Source of the DNA: Zea mays
Taxonomy: Eukaryota > Streptophyta > Magnoliopsida > Poales > Poaceae
Assembly: GCF_902167145.1 (NCBI RefSeq)
Contig: NC_050105.1
Span: forward strand, 141,345,988 to 141,409,987
DNA: 64,000 nt
Direction: 5' to 3'
Both the position numbers and the translations under genes were made by a program. The first letter of the stretch is position 1, and each line of letters opens with the position of its first letter. Under the pieces are notes generated by a model, which saw only the letters and a list, made by a program, of their open reading frames with translations, was not told where the DNA came from and did no database searches. Of this stretch, positions 21,455 to 33,809 are shown piece by piece.

Positions 21455-23402
21455 TCAATCTCTTTTAGGTACCCAAACTTGCTTGGGTCCTTGGATGTTA
21501 GTGACCAAGGTCTTTGGTACCCAAATAGCTTTCTTTTTGTTTCCAACAATTGAAGTACCAACAAATTTAGCATGAACACCTTTTGCATTATGAGAAAGAA
21601 CATAACAATGCTCAAAACAAGTGGAGGATACATTTTTGAACTTGGGACAATTTTTCTTAATGTGTCCCTTTTTGTGACACTTGTGACACACTTTGTCACA
21701 TTCTTTTACAAACAATGTCTTTTGCTTTACAAAAGCATTCTTTCCTTTCTTGGGAACATATCCAAGACCTTCACGGTTAAGAGAGCATCGTTGACTTCCC
21801 AATATGAAATCCAATTTAGTCTTACCACCATATGCCTTTTCTAGGTCATGAGTTAGAGTATTTATTCTATCTACTAACACTTCATTCTCAACAATAATTT
21901 TTGATTCATCAAGAGCAATGTTATCATTGAGAGAAATTTTGCATTTATCACAAATAAAGTTAGTAGGTAGTGGTTCACTTGTAAGACTATCAAGTAAGTC
22001 ACAAGTGACTCCAACATCCTTAGTGACCACCTCAACTTCATGCACAATAGATGATTTTTGAGCATCCGCAAGCTTCTCACAATTTTCTTTGAGGTCATTG
22101 TGAGAGGTCTTGAGCTCCTCAAAAGACACTTGGAGGTTTTTATACAATTCCTTCAAGGTCTTAAATTTTTCTTTTTCTTTGTGCATGTAGTCATCGGCCT
22201 CACCTAACATTCTAACAAGATCATCATATGAATAGCCATCATCATCAACATCATCGATATCATCATCATCTTTTATATCATTTAAATCGGTGATGATTTT
22301 TACCTTAGCATCTCCCTTTGCCATGAGATAATGGGGGGATGAGAAGAGTGAGGGAGCTTCCTTGATGGCAATTCCGGCATTAAGCTTGGATGAAGTGTCA
22401 TCATCATCATCATCCGAGCTATCATCCGAGTCCCATTCAACTAAGTAGGCTTTGCCATCTTTCTTCTTGTTATAGTATTTCTTTTTCTTCTTGTCACTTT
22501 CATCTTTGCCCTTCTTCTTCTTGCTTGGGCAATTCATGGCAATGTGACCGGGTTCCCCACACTCAAAACATTTTCTATCATTGAAAGCATTTCTTCTAGA
22601 TGTTTGACCTCTTCTAGGTTGACCTCTTTTCATCTTCATGAATTTATTGAATTTCCTTACAAATAAAGCCATGTCACCATCACTCTCACTTTCATTTTCT
22701 TCATCATTGCTATCTTCTTTTTCAATTGCCTTTGAGGCCTTGGCTTTGAGAGCAATAGATTCATTTTTCACCTTCTTTGCCAAACTTAAAGCATCGGCTT
22801 GTGACTTCTTAAATATATCTTGAGTGAGAATTTCTCCCAATACTTCGGTTGGAGAGGTTGTAGATAGATCACTCCTTACTAGCATTGTCACAATAGTCTC
22901 ATATTTCTCCGGAAGTGATCTAAGGAACTTGTGTGTGAAATCCACATCCGGTACATTAAAACCAAGTCCTTTGAGTTCATTCACTATCTCATTCAACCGA
23001 TTGAACATATCGGATACACTCTCATCTTCTTTCATAATAAATTGCTCAAACTTCCCTTTGCACACATATAGTTTGGCACTCTTCACAATTGTAGTTCCTT
23101 CATGAATTTCCATTAGTTTTATCCAAATCTCATGAGCGGTTGTGAGATTCTTGATACGATTGAACTCATTTATATCAAGCATCATAAAAGACATTCATGG
23201 CTTGATCATTTGTGAGGATATTCTCATTATCACTAACGGATGGTTCATCTTCCTTCAACACAACAAAACCATCCCTAACAATTGGCCAAATTTTTCCACC
23301 CATTGCTCTAAGATGCATTGACATTCTTATTTTCCAATAATCATAATTGTTTCCATCAAAGTGCGGTGGCTTCCCAATGTGCACATTGTTGTTACTAGCC
23401 AT
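21455..23402 (-). pseudogene. Copia element 2 gag, frameshifted
   Basis: Gag begins at an ATG at 23402 ([17 protein letters not shown]) and shifts frame near 23178, apparently by a two-base loss, so the product is truncated. The second part is open for 579 codons to a TGA at 21455. It has UBN2-type Gag motifs (EIWIKLMEIHEGT, MFNRLNEIVNELKGLG), a CCHC knuckle (CFECGEPGHIAMNC), an acidic run, a coiled coil and a second CCHC knuckle near the C-terminus (CHKCHKKGHIKKNC). It ends WVPKRD, much like gag of element 3. Two zinc knuckles are unlike gag of elements 1 and 3 as seen here. Confidence 0.85.
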
Positions 23403-23449
23403 TTTGTCCCACTCCGGGATGATTAGATCCACAAACAATGGAGTCCTCG

Positions 23450-23461
23450 GCTCTGATACCA
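23450..23461 (-). other. Primer-binding site of copia element 2
   Basis: The minus strand reads TGGTATCAGAGC next to the 5' LTR, matching the initiator-tRNA-Met complement. Confidence 0.87.
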
Positions 23462-23463
23462 CT

Positions 23464-25152
23464 TGTAGGATCTAGGACACCGGCTAGAGGGGGGGTGAAT
23501 AGACGGTTTTGACTAAAATCAACAATATTAAATAAATTTAATCAATACAACAAGAGGAATAAATTCTCTAGTGTCAATAAGTAAACAATGTATGAAAAAC
23601 AACTACGGAGATTGAATATTTGAAGAACAATAAGCAAATCACTAATCAATTGCAAGGCAATAAGTAATGCTAGAAGGAATAGACACCGAAATTTATCCCG
23701 TGGTATCGGTGATTTGTCGATCACCCCTAATCCACGTTGAGGTGGACTTCAAGCTCTCACTTGCTCCTCTATCAAGACACGACTTGATCTTTGAGCCAAG
23801 TGGACAAGAAATCACTCAATACCTCGATTCCACTAATGTCACCTTTGCCGCTCCGGCGAGGTAGGCGCGAACCCCTCACAATCAACACCGCGGCTTCTCC
23901 ACAATCTTCTTGGAGAGCTCGACGGAGACAATCACCCGAGCCGTCTAGGAGGCGGCAACCTCCAAGAGTAACAAGCCAACGACGCTTGCTCGGTGTACCA
24001 CCTAGTGCCTCAAGAATCACCAAATGATGCAAATGCACTAGGAACCCTCAATCTCTCACTAGAATGCAATCTCAAGCAAAGAGTGTGAGAGAGTGAGTTG
24101 GAGGATCACAAATGAACTCAATGTGTGCAAGGAATGGCCAAGAGGGGTCTCTCACATGAGCTACCCTTCTATTTATAGTCCCCCATCTAAAACCAACCGT
24201 TATGTGCAAAAGGGGGCAATTCTGCGCACACGCGGACCGTCCGCGCCCTAGGGCCGGACGGTCCGCCGTACATATAACGGCTATAATGACCGTTTGAAAC
24301 ATGTCAGAGCTGACTCAAAAGGTGGGTCCGGACAGTCCGCCCTTCAAGGCCGGACCGTCCGCGACCTGGCAGAATGAAACACCCGAGTCTCGGATCAACA
24401 GAAGTTAACACACGCGGACCGTCCGGCTATAAATCCCGGACGGTCCGCGACCTGAGACAGTACTGTCCGGACTGGTCCCCCGGACAGTCCGTAGTACAAA
24501 TCTATAAAAACACACAGTCCCTGTCCAAAAACGAGTTTGACACTTGCGGACCGTCCGCCCCTCACAGCCGGACCGTCCGCCTATAATTCAGGGACTGGCC
24601 CGAAGCCACCCTCCTCTGGTCATGACTGCGGACGGTCCGGCCCTAAGGCCCGGACGGTCCGCAGTGCAATAGAACACAGTGTCAATACAAATGGTCAGAC
24701 TTCGGACCCTTCTGGTGGATCGCGGACGGTCCGCCCCTAAGGCCCGGACAGTCCGCGCGTTCATGACTTCGCAATTTTTCAAACATGCTTTTGAAAGAAC
24801 TTTTGACTCGCGAAATGTGAAGCGCTGTTAGTCCTCATGCAAATGCAACTACTTGATGCTCTATGAGGCACTAAGTCTTACACAGATCTAAGTCATTGAC
24901 CCCTCTTAATAGTACGGCTATCTAGTCTACTAATCCGGTCAGGTATCTTCTCTAAACTCCTTAAGACCGGCAAAAATGAAACCTATATAATACCTTTCCC
25001 TTCATCTGATCCACAACCAATGCGTATGATTCTTCAACATTTCCTGTTCTATGTGGTCCAACCCTGCATTCTTATTTCTCCAAGAATCGTTAGTCCACAA
25101 ACAGTTGTCATTAATTACCAAAACATTACCAAAGGGGCCTAGATGATTCACA
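23464..25152 (-). repeat. 5' LTR of copia element 2
   Basis: This 1689-bp partner of 4478-6165 carries the same GGAC..GTCC palindrome array (24220-24760). The TSD ccggc follows at 25153. Confidence 0.91.
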
Positions 25153-26029
25153 CCGGCCCTCAGAACTTACACCGCTCCTTGAAAATTTTGTCTCATAACA
25201 TTAGAGGAATTAGCTTGGAGACTAAATGGAACTCCTTACAAAATAACATCTCGGACTCTAAATGTGATATCATATGTATCCAAGAGACAAAAAAAGAGTC
25301 CTTTGATGATTCCTACATTCGTCGCTTCTACAGCAGATCCTTTGATAAGTTTGAATTCGGTCCTTCTATTAGCGCTTCTGGGGGCTTCATAACAATTTGG
25401 AAAGGTTCTCTTTTTGATGGGGAGATTATTGATCAAAATTCTTTCGGTCACACAATCCGATTCCATACAAAGCTTACCAATCAAACCTGGTGGCTCACCA
25501 ACATTTATGCCCCTTGTACTCCTCAAAGGAGAGAAGAATTTCTCTCTTGGTTTTCCAGCATTGAGATTGATGATAACAAATTATGGACCTTCCTCGGTGA
25601 CTTTAATATGATCAGATCTCCTGATAACCGCAACAAACCGGGTGGGGATCACCTCAGAATGATGAGTTTTAATTTGACAATCAGTCAACTGGGGCTGCAG
25701 GAAATTCCCCTCAAAGGACAAGCCTACACTTGGTCAAATATGCAACGTCACCCGCTTCTCGAAAAACTTGATTGGTGCTTTGTTTCGCAAGCTTGGTCGG
25801 TCACCTTTCCAGCTACCTCTGCACTCTCGCTTCCTAAAGGAACCTCAGATCATATCCCTTGGATGGTCAATGTCCAAATCAATGTGCCCAAACCACCCAT
25901 CTTTAGATTTGAAAACTATTGGCTTCAGCTTGATGATTTCCACTCTATCTTTCAAGACTCTTGGAATCAGCCTATCTTTCAACCAGACCCTGCTAAAAGG
26001 CTCATGGCAAAGTTTAAAAGAGCACGCAA
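25153..26029 (+). pseudogene. LINE ORF2, endonuclease domain
   Basis: This is the N-terminal apurinic/apyrimidinic-type endonuclease of the L1-type ORF2, which nicks target DNA to prime reverse transcription. Visible family motifs are ILSHNIRGI, CIQETK, TNIYAP, FLGDFNMI and a terminal GTSDHIPW. The reading frame enters from the end of copia element 2. Its own ATG (4466-4468) and first four codons lie before that element, in frame with this segment. The frame ends at the gypsy insertion (TSD cgcaa, 26025-26029). The domain itself shows no stop codon. Confidence 0.9.
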
Positions 26030-28805
26030 TGTCACACCCGGTTTTAGAAGGCAAACCGAATGCGAACCATGTACGTGCCAGGATCAGTTATTCACGTACA
26101 CAGCAGCTACATAATATGGACATCATCACACAGTGCTCAAAATAGTATTAATAAGGGAAATAGTCGATTACATCATACGTCTGAGACGTCCATATAGTTC
26201 TTACAATAAATCAAAGTGCGGAAAAGAAACGTAGATAACGCGGCCTTCACAGGCAGCCGACTGGGGGTTGCCGCTAACCCACACCTAGAACTCGTCGTAA
26301 TCTTGGAACTCCTGGAAGTCTCCTTCCACAGCTTCATCTTCGCCTGAGCAGTGGTTGCAATGCTGACAACCTGGGGGGGTTTGGTGTGTAGAGCAAGGGT
26401 GAGTACACATCAACATACTCAGCAAGTATCCTGTTTGGCTGTAGTGGACTAGCTTTATGTGGGGATAAGTCAAGCAGTTGCTTTTAGTTGGTCAGATTAT
26501 TATTTACTAGTAGAAAGCCAAGTTTTAGCATTAACCCAAGTTATTAACCCGATGTACCCTTTCCAAACGGAAAGAATACCACTTACCAGCACCATAGTCA
26601 TAACCAAAACCATCAATCTCATAACCACCTGTACCACAATGTCTCTGATCAAGTACCACTAATCACTGGAGCTCCCTTGGCCGCTCATAACCGCGAGCAC
26701 GGCTGATATATCAGTTTTCAAACACTCTGCAGAGGTTGTGCACTTTACCCACAAGCCGTGATTCCCTCTTGCCTCGGGCCGATCAAACCCTTAAACACTA
26801 CCAAGGTGAATAGGCAGGGTTTCACTACGTAGCCTTTACAAAGATTCCCCGGGGCTGTAGTCACCCGTTAGGTTTCCTAAATGCACCGCACTCCTCCCCA
26901 AGGGGCGAACCCAAACTTGGCAGAGCGAGCCGCATACACCGAGCCCCATTGACGGCATGACGGCTAAGTGAACTACATCCCGGATCCTCTAATTATTCAG
27001 CTAAGGGCACCCCATTCCACCCTCATGGTTGCACTGTTTTCCCGGGCGGTCATCCATAGAACAGGTCCTTACGGAGAGGCACTCGAGAAACCGCTCGAGC
27101 CCCCTTGAATACCACAAGTACAACATCATAATAAGAGAAGGGAAAACAGCGTATCATAGATAATCTCATCATGTTCATTGATTAGAGTTGAGCAATAGCA
27201 TAAAGCTAAACAGTAATAATCCAACCCAAATAGGTAAACAAGGACATGGATAACAAAAGCTAGTCAATCCTTAGGTATAAAGGTGTAATGCGGGAGGTGA
27301 ATTAAATAATGAATAGGACAGAGATAGGTCAAAGGACACTTGCCTCCACCAAACGACTGCTGCTCAGGGGCTTCTCCTGCGGGTTCCTCGGGCTCTTCGA
27401 CCGAATCGTTCTCTATGCGATTGCAAACATACATACATCCACATATTTAATACAAAAGAACAGTACACCATACAAGGAAACAAATAAAGCGAATATGCAT
27501 CAAGTATGACATTCGATATCGCATTTGTTATGGTTAGAAAGAAACGGGAAAGGGTCTCGCAGGGGGTTAAATCTTATGCACTAACGATCAATTACAATTG
27601 GTTCTTAACAAAAGAATTCTGTTATATGCACTAGTGGGAACCTAATCATTTTAAGTTGATCAACATCGCACGAGATAAACAATTAACTACATGAATCAAT
27701 TAGCATAACGGAATTTTAAATTAAACTTTCTATTTCAATGGCATATGAACAACGATTAGCCTACTTAAAATAAAATAGCTATGATCACAGAAAGTAAATA
27801 AAATAAAATAAAACGAAATAAATAAAAAAAAAGGGGGCGGTTGAACCGGCCCTAGGGGCGGTTGAACCGGCCGGCTGGGCGGCGAGCTGGGCGGCGGGGC
27901 GGCTGAGCCGGCCCGGTTGAACCGGCGGCCAGGCGAGCGCGCGGGGGGGGTCGGGCTGGCCAGGCGGCCGAGCCGGCCAAACGGCCAGGCGAGCGCGCAG
28001 CCAAGGCGGCCAGGGGGCGCGCCGGCCAGGGCGGCCAGGCGGCCAAGGGGCCGGGCGGGCGGACGGCTGGGCGGCCAGGGGGCGCGCCGGCGGGGGGCAC
28101 GGCCGGGGGCTGGCCGAGCCGGCCAGGGCGCGGCCGGGCGGGGCGGGCCGAGCCGGCCATGGCGGCGGCCAAGGCGCCGAGCGGCAAGGGGAAAGGGGAG
28201 GGGGGGAATGGGGAAGGGAGGAGAGGGGGAGGGGGCTCACCGGCGACGGGGACGGGGCGGGGCGGGGCGGCCGAGCGGGGCGGCCGATCGGCGACGGGGA
28301 GGGGCGGCGCTAGGGCAGGGGTAGGGGCGGCGGCGGCTTAGGGTGAGGGAGAGAAAATGGGAGAAAATGAGAGGGAGAGAGAAAGAATTTGGGGAAAAAG
28401 GGGAGGTGGGGGGGGCGGTTGGGCCTTTTGGGCCCAAGGGGGGGCGCCAGGGGCGGCTGGGCCGGCCGGGGTCGGCCCACGGCGCGGGAGAGAGAAAAAG
28501 AGGAGAGAGAAAGAGAGAGAGAAAAAAAAGAAAAGATCTTCTCCTCATTTTCGAAATCCGATCTTTCTACATGAATGCATTTGCACTTTCAAAGCAATCA
28601 AAAGAAATGCAAGGTTCGGCATGGTGCATCAAACAACATAAAGTATTTAGGGTTTTTCTTACACGGGAAATCCAAACCGAATCCCGCTAGAACTTTGGAA
28701 AAGGTCAAGGTGTAGCGAGGGCAAAAAGAAAAAGAAAAGGTAACGCCCGAATTTTGGCGAGTAAAGAAAAGAAAAAAAATCAACTGCAAAATTCGGGGCG
28801 TTACA
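26030..28805 (-). repeat. 3' LTR of gypsy element
   Basis: This 2776-bp LTR starts TGTAACGCCCGAATTTTGG on the minus strand and ends GGGTGTGACA. The block 27835-28520 is extremely GC-rich, with G-runs on the plus strand and repeated ggttgaaccggcc. Pro/Arg/Gly-rich ORFs there are composition artefacts. Confidence 0.92.
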
Positions 28806-28841
28806 AACCTATCCCCCTTAAAAGAATCTCGCCCTCGAGAT
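28806..28841 (-). other. Polypurine tract region of gypsy element
   Basis: The minus strand reads TTTTAAGGGGGATAGGTT just before the 3' LTR. Only 36 bases separate the gag-pol stop from the LTR. Confidence 0.78.
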
Positions 28842-31800
28842 TCAGGGCTGGCTAGCAAAGAGCTCTGGGTACTTAGCCATCAGATCATCTTCACGCTCCC
28901 AGGTTGCTTCTTCCTCAGAGTGGTGATTCCATCTGACTTTGCACATTCTGATGGTCTTCCTTCGGGTGACTCTATCTGCAATCTCAAGGATCTGAGCTGG
29001 CTTCTCAACATAGGTCAAGTCCTCCTGGACCTCAAGACCTTCCACTGGCAACTGCTCTTCTGGCACACGCAAGCACTTCTTCAATTGAGACACATGAAAG
29101 ACATTATGCACAGCAGACAAATTCTCGGGCAAACTGAGCTGATAGGCCACTTCTCCTCGCTTTGCAAGAATCTGATACAGACCAATGTAGCGGGGTGCTA
29201 GCTTGCCTTTCACTCCGAATCTTCTGACTCCTCTGATCGGTGACACTTTCAGATAGACAAAGTCTCCGACTTCGAAACTCAGCTCTCTTCTTCTTGTGTC
29301 TGCATAGCTTCGCTGCCTCGATTGCGCTATCTTCAGATTCTCTCGAACCATCTTGATGTTCTCTTCGGCTTCGAGCAAAATGTCTGGCCCAAACACTTTC
29401 TTTTCTCCAGGCTGATCCCATTGCAACGGAGTTCTGCAACTCCTTCCATAGAGCGCCTGAAATGGTGACATCTTCAAACTGGCCTGATAACTGTTGTTAT
29501 AGGAAAACTCTGCATAAGGCAATCTCTTATCCCATCCGGACTGATCTTGCAACGCACAGGCTCTCAACATGTCTTCAAGAATTTGATTGGTCCTTTCGGT
29601 CTGGCCATCTGTCTGCGGGTGATAAGCTGAACTGAAATTCAGATGTGTGCCCAAGGCTTTATGCAACTGCTGCCAGAAATGAGAGGTGAACTGCGTTCCT
29701 CTGTCTGACACTATCTTCTTTGGCACACCATGAAGACAAACGATCCGAGACATGTACAACTCTGCCAATACTGCACTGTTGTAATTGGTCTTGACAGGTA
29801 TGAAGTGGGCTGACTTGGTCAAGCGGTCCACTACTACCCAAATGGAATCGTAGCCGGCTCGAGTGCGAGGCAATCCGACTATGAAATCCATACCGATTTC
29901 ATCCCATTTCCACTGAGGGATCTGCAACGGTTGCAACAATCCAGCAGGTCTCTGGTGCTCTGCCTTAATTCTTCGGCAACTATCGCACATAGCCACATGC
30001 TCTGCGATTTCCCTCTTCATTCCGTACCACCAGAATTTCCTCTTCAGATCCTGATACATCTTCTCACTACCAGGGTGAATCGAATAGGCTGTCTCATGAG
30101 CTTCCTTGAGGATCAATTCCCGAATAGACTGGACATTGGGAACACACAAGCGGTCTTTGAACCATATCACGCCTTCTGCATCTTCTCGAAAATCTTTGCC
30201 TTTGCCATCTAGAATCAATCGCCGAATCTCACTGATCTTTTCATCACTCTTCTGCGCTTCTTTGATTTCGCGCTCCAAGGTAGGTTCCAATTCAACTGTG
30301 ACTCCTCGCGAATTGTTCAGAAATCCGAGACTCAACCTGTCAAACTCCTTGGCCAACTCATAAGGCATCGGGCGAGCAACCATCAGATTGACTTGACTCT
30401 TTCTGCTCAAAGCATCTGCCACTACGTTTGCTTTGCCTGGATGGTAATGAATCTCCAACTCATAGTCTTTGATCAGCTCTAACCATCTTCGTTGCCTCAT
30501 GTTCAACTCTGACTGAGTGAATATGTACTTCAGGCTCTTGTGATCTGTGTAAACATCGCATTTCTGTCCATACAGATAGTGCCTCCATGTCTTCAGTGCG
30601 TGAACCACTGCTGCCAACTCTAGATCATGGATTGGGTAATTCTTCTCATGAACCTTCAGCTGTCGGGACGAGTAAGCCACAACTCTTCCCTCTTGCATCA
30701 ACACACATCCCAAACCTGTGTAACAAGCATCACAATACACCGAGAAGGGCTTGTGCACATCAGGCAAGACTAGGACAGGCGCTGTAGTCAACTTCTCTTT
30801 CAGCGCTTCAAAGGCCTCTTGACATTTCTGGGTCCATTTGAACTCAACTTTGTTGCCTAGCAACGCTGTCATTGGTTTCGCAATCTTTGAAAACCCTTCA
30901 ATGAATCGCTGATAATATCCGGCCATTCCAATGAAACTCTTGATTCCTCTAGCATCTGTTGGCGCTTTCCAGTTCAGAATGTCTGCCACTTTCTTCGGAT
31001 CCACAGCCAATCCTTCCTTGTTGATTATGTGACCCAAGAACAGGACTTCACTGATCCAGAACTCACATTTGCTCAACTTTGCATACAACTGGTGCTCTCG
31101 CAATCTCTGCAACACCATCCTCAAATGATCTGCGTGCTCTTCTTCGCTTTGAGAATAAACCAGAATGTCATCAATGAATACCACCACAAACTTATCAAGG
31201 TAATCCATGAATACACTGTTCATCAAGTTCATAAAGAACGCTGGCGCATTGGTCAAACCAAAAGACATCACTGTGAACTCATATAAACCATACTTGGTAA
31301 TAAATGCCGTCTTCGGAATGTCCGAAGGTCGGATCCTGAGCTGATGATAACCTGATCTCAGATCAATCTTGGAGAACACACTGGCTCCTCTCAACTGGTC
31401 AAACAGATCTTCTATTCTGGGCAAAGGATACTTGTTCTTGATCGTGACCTCATTCAAAGCTCGATAATCGATACACATCCTTTTAGTACCATCTTTCTTC
31501 TCCACAAATAGGACAGGGGCGGCCCAAGGCGAGGTGCTTGGCCGGATGTAACCTTTCTCTGACAGCTCATCAATTTGCTTCTTAAGTTCATCAAACTCTG
31601 GTCCAGATATTCTGTAAGCTCTCTTAGAGATAGGGGCGGTTCCAGGAAGAAGCTCTATGGCAAACTCAACTTTCCGCTCTGGTGGCATACCCGGTAAGTC
31701 CTTTGGAAACACATCCGGGAACTCAGACACTACATTGATACTCTCAATTGGGTCTGCTTCACTGCTATCAACGGCCATCTGATAACAACTTCCTTTCTTT

Positions 31801-33404
31801 GGCTCAGGCGGGACTAACTCGGTCACCACTTCCTCTCCTAGTGGGGACACCAACTTGATTGTCCTTTTATCACAACTGATAACTGCCTGATACTTATCTA
31901 GCCAATTCATCCCTAGGATGACATCTATTCCCTGAGTACCCATTACTATAAGGTTGGCGGGAAACGCTATCCCCCTTATTTTCACACTTATATTCAAACA
32001 AATGCTATCGGCTCGAATTCTACCACCGGCTGAGTCAATTTGAATGGGGGTTGACATGGTAGTAATCGGAAGATTATGTGCTTCTACCCATGATGCAGTA
32101 ATGAAAGAATGCGTTGCTCCAGTATCAAATAACACTTCTGCAATATGGGAGTCGACTGGGAACATACCTACTATCATGCCGGGGGTCTCCTGAACTGCTT
32201 CAGCTTCCAAGTGGTTCAGCCTTCCATGATTATAGCGCTGTTGAGGGCGGTTGCCTGCTCCAGGCTGAGGCACATTCTGCTTTGCTGGGGCATTGGGGCC
32301 TGACTGCTGCTGGGCTGCCTTCTTCGGACATTGCATCACCCAGTGGCCTTGCTCTCCACAGTGGAAACATGCTCTGTTTCCAACCTGAGCTGGTGCTGCC
32401 TGACTGTTCTGCTGATTTGCTGGGGCAGGAAGACGGGGTGCTTGCTGATTCTGCTTCTGAAACTGACCTCCTGACTGATTGCTCTGACGGTTCTGGTACT
32501 GATGCTGAGGATACTGCCTTTGAAACTGCTGATGCTGCTGAGGTGGACGCTGGTTCTGCCTGAACTGCTGGGGTTGATTGCTTGAAAAACGAGGACGGCT
32601 GCTGCTTCCAGGCTGGGGTCCACTGATCTTGCGCTTACGATCTTCCATCTCCTTACGCTTCCTTTCTGTCATGATCGCTCTATCAATCAGGTGCTGGAAT
32701 GTCGGGAAGGTGTGATTCATCAGCTGATACTGCAGAGGGTCAACCAAGCCTCTCAGAAAACGGTACTGCCGCTTGGCATCGGTGTTGACATCTTCAGGAG
32801 CATAGCGAGACAATCGCAGAAACTTGTCCCGGTACTCACTGACAGACAATGGCCCTTGCTTGAGGGCCAGGAACTCCTCTTTCTTCACTGTCATCAGACC
32901 TGCAGGAACATGGTACTGACGAAAGCTACTTCTGAACTCTTCCCAGGTGATGGTGTCGGGGTTGGCATGGGTGGCGAGGTAAGACTCCCACCATGACTGG
33001 GCTGCTCCTCTCAACAGACGGGGACCATACAGAACTTTCTCCCTGTCATCGCACTGAGCGGTATGCAACTCCCGCTCCACAGTGCGCAGCCAATCTTCAG
33101 CATCCATGGGGTCAGAAGAATGAGCGAACGTTGGTGGATGGCCTCTCATGAATTCAGCACGCTTGTCTCTGGGCATCTGAGGCATCTGAGGCTGAGGTGG
33201 AGCCTGCTGCTGTTGCTGCTGCTGCTGCTGAATGGCGGCCAAAGTCTGACCGATGGCTTGAACTGCCTGAGTCTGCATCATAAACATCTGCTCAATCGAC
33301 ATCGGGGGCGGGGGTGGCAGCTGCTGCTGCTGGGGCACCTCATCTTGCTGACCGGCTCGCTCCTGCTGAGCACGCCTTCCTCCTCTACGCCTGTTCTCTG
33401 ACAT
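28842..33404 (-). CDS. Gypsy gag-pol polyprotein with chromodomain
   Basis: This is one uninterrupted frame of 1520 codons from an ATG at 33404 (MSENRRRGG). The frame is open 86 codons further up to 33662, but that extension looks untranslated. Order, by residue from 33404: Gln-rich leader; retrotransposon Gag at about 85-240 ([16 protein letters not shown]); CCHC knuckle at about 346-360 ([14 protein letters not shown]); aspartic protease DTGA at about 427; RT with FIDDIL at about 745; RNase H with intact acidic residues ([26 protein letters not shown]); integrase HHCC zone and D-D-E residues ([23 protein letters not shown]). A C-terminal chromodomain follows at about 1465-1515 ([17 protein letters not shown]), likely guiding integration to chromatin. 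A TTCTGCAG acceptor-like tract abuts the ATG. Confidence 0.95.
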   Translation of the reverse strand: MSENRRRGGRRAQQERAGQQDEVPQQQQLPPPPPMSIEQMFMMQTQAVQAIGQTLAAIQQQQQQQQQAPPQPQMPQMPRDKRAEFMRGHPPTFAHSSDPMDAEDWLRTVERELHTAQCDDREKVLYGPRLLRGAAQSWWESYLATHANPDTITWEEFRSSFRQYHVPAGLMTVKKEEFLALKQGPLSVSEYRDKFLRLSRYAPEDVNTDAKRQYRFLRGLVDPLQYQLMNHTFPTFQHLIDRAIMTERKRKEMEDRKRKISGPQPGSSSRPRFSSNQPQQFRQNQRPPQQHQQFQRQYPQHQYQNRQSNQSGGQFQKQNQQAPRLPAPANQQNSQAAPAQVGNRACFHCGEQGHWVMQCPKKAAQQQSGPNAPAKQNVPQPGAGNRPQQRYNHGRLNHLEAEAVQETPGMIVGMFPVDSHIAEVLFDTGATHSFITASWVEAHNLPITTMSTPIQIDSAGGRIRADSICLNISVKIRGIAFPANLIVMGTQGIDVILGMNWLDKYQAVISCDKRTIKLVSPLGEEVVTELVPPEPKKGSCYQMAVDSSEADPIESINVVSEFPDVFPKDLPGMPPERKVEFAIELLPGTAPISKRAYRISGPEFDELKKQIDELSEKGYIRPSTSPWAAPVLFVEKKDGTKRMCIDYRALNEVTIKNKYPLPRIEDLFDQLRGASVFSKIDLRSGYHQLRIRPSDIPKTAFITKYGLYEFTVMSFGLTNAPAFFMNLMNSVFMDYLDKFVVVFIDDILVYSQSEEEHADHLRMVLQRLREHQLYAKLSKCEFWISEVLFLGHIINKEGLAVDPKKVADILNWKAPTDARGIKSFIGMAGYYQRFIEGFSKIAKPMTALLGNKVEFKWTQKCQEAFEALKEKLTTAPVLVLPDVHKPFSVYCDACYTGLGCVLMQEGRVVAYSSRQLKVHEKNYPIHDLELAAVVHALKTWRHYLYGQKCDVYTDHKSLKYIFTQSELNMRQRRWLELIKDYELEIHYHPGKANVVADALSRKSQVNLMVARPMPYELAKEFDRLSLGFLNNSRGVTVELEPTLEREIKEAQKSDEKISEIRRLILDGKGKDFREDAEGVIWFKDRLCVPNVQSIRELILKEAHETAYSIHPGSEKMYQDLKRKFWWYGMKREIAEHVAMCDSCRRIKAEHQRPAGLLQPLQIPQWKWDEIGMDFIVGLPRTRAGYDSIWVVVDRLTKSAHFIPVKTNYNSAVLAELYMSRIVCLHGVPKKIVSDRGTQFTSHFWQQLHKALGTHLNFSSAYHPQTDGQTERTNQILEDMLRACALQDQSGWDKRLPYAEFSYNNSYQASLKMSPFQALYGRSCRTPLQWDQPGEKKVFGPDILLEAEENIKMVRENLKIAQSRQRSYADTRRRELSFEVGDFVYLKVSPIRGVRRFGVKGKLAPRYIGLYQILAKRGEVAYQLSLPENLSAVHNVFHVSQLKKCLRVPEEQLPVEGLEVQEDLTYVEKPAQILEIADRVTRRKTIRMCKVRWNHHSEEEATWEREDDLMAKYPELFASQP

Positions 33405-33809
33405 CTGCAGAATGCGACCACACATCAGAACTGATCTGGCAAATCTTGCAGCATAAGAAAAGAGAATAGAATTCTTCAACAGCACTGAACAGATGAGCAT
33501 CTTCACTGATCTCCAACACAGACCACACAACTTCTCAGATAAAGAGGAAAGTGGAATAAAAGGTTTCCCAACTATATAACTAACTTTATTAACATAGTAT
33601 GTAAACCAAAATGCAGGGGGTACCCACACTCTGGTAACAATCATTACAAAGATCCAAACCAAACATAGTTCATCATGACAAACATAAATGCACAGGATAT
33701 AGCAAACTACCCTGTCTAACTAAGACTAACTAAGACCGAGACTAACGCTAAGACTGAAGCTTCTACGTATATATATTTCGTATTAATTACAAGATCCAAC
33801 TCTAGCGAT

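Larger units (their letters stand above)
4478..25152 (-). mobile_element. Copia element 2 (SIRE/Maximus-like) with extra ORF
   Basis: This minus-strand Ty1-copia element is inserted in the LINE. Its LTRs lie at 4478-6165 and 23464-25152. The flanking TSD is ctggc (4473-4477) and ccggc (25153-25157), with one mismatch. Minus-strand order is 5' LTR, PBS, gag, pol, a palindrome-rich spacer, a third ORF, PPT and 3' LTR. Element 3 (7324-16242) is inserted in the third ORF, so this element's own length is about 11.8 kb. By eye the LTRs differ by about 12 substitutions in 1.69 kb, all transitions. This implies an age of a few hundred thousand years at 1.3e-8 per site per year. Confidence 0.92.

Noticed and set aside
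27785..28574. Pro/Arg/Gly-rich ORFs on both strands
   Set aside because: Extreme GC composition inside an LTR keeps frames open. The other LTR shows the same frames altered by G-run length changes.
33405..33662. An 86-codon N-terminal extension of gypsy gag-pol
   Set aside because: It is hydrophobic and unlike Gag, and an AG acceptor-like site abuts the ATG at 33404, so it is probably leader or intron.
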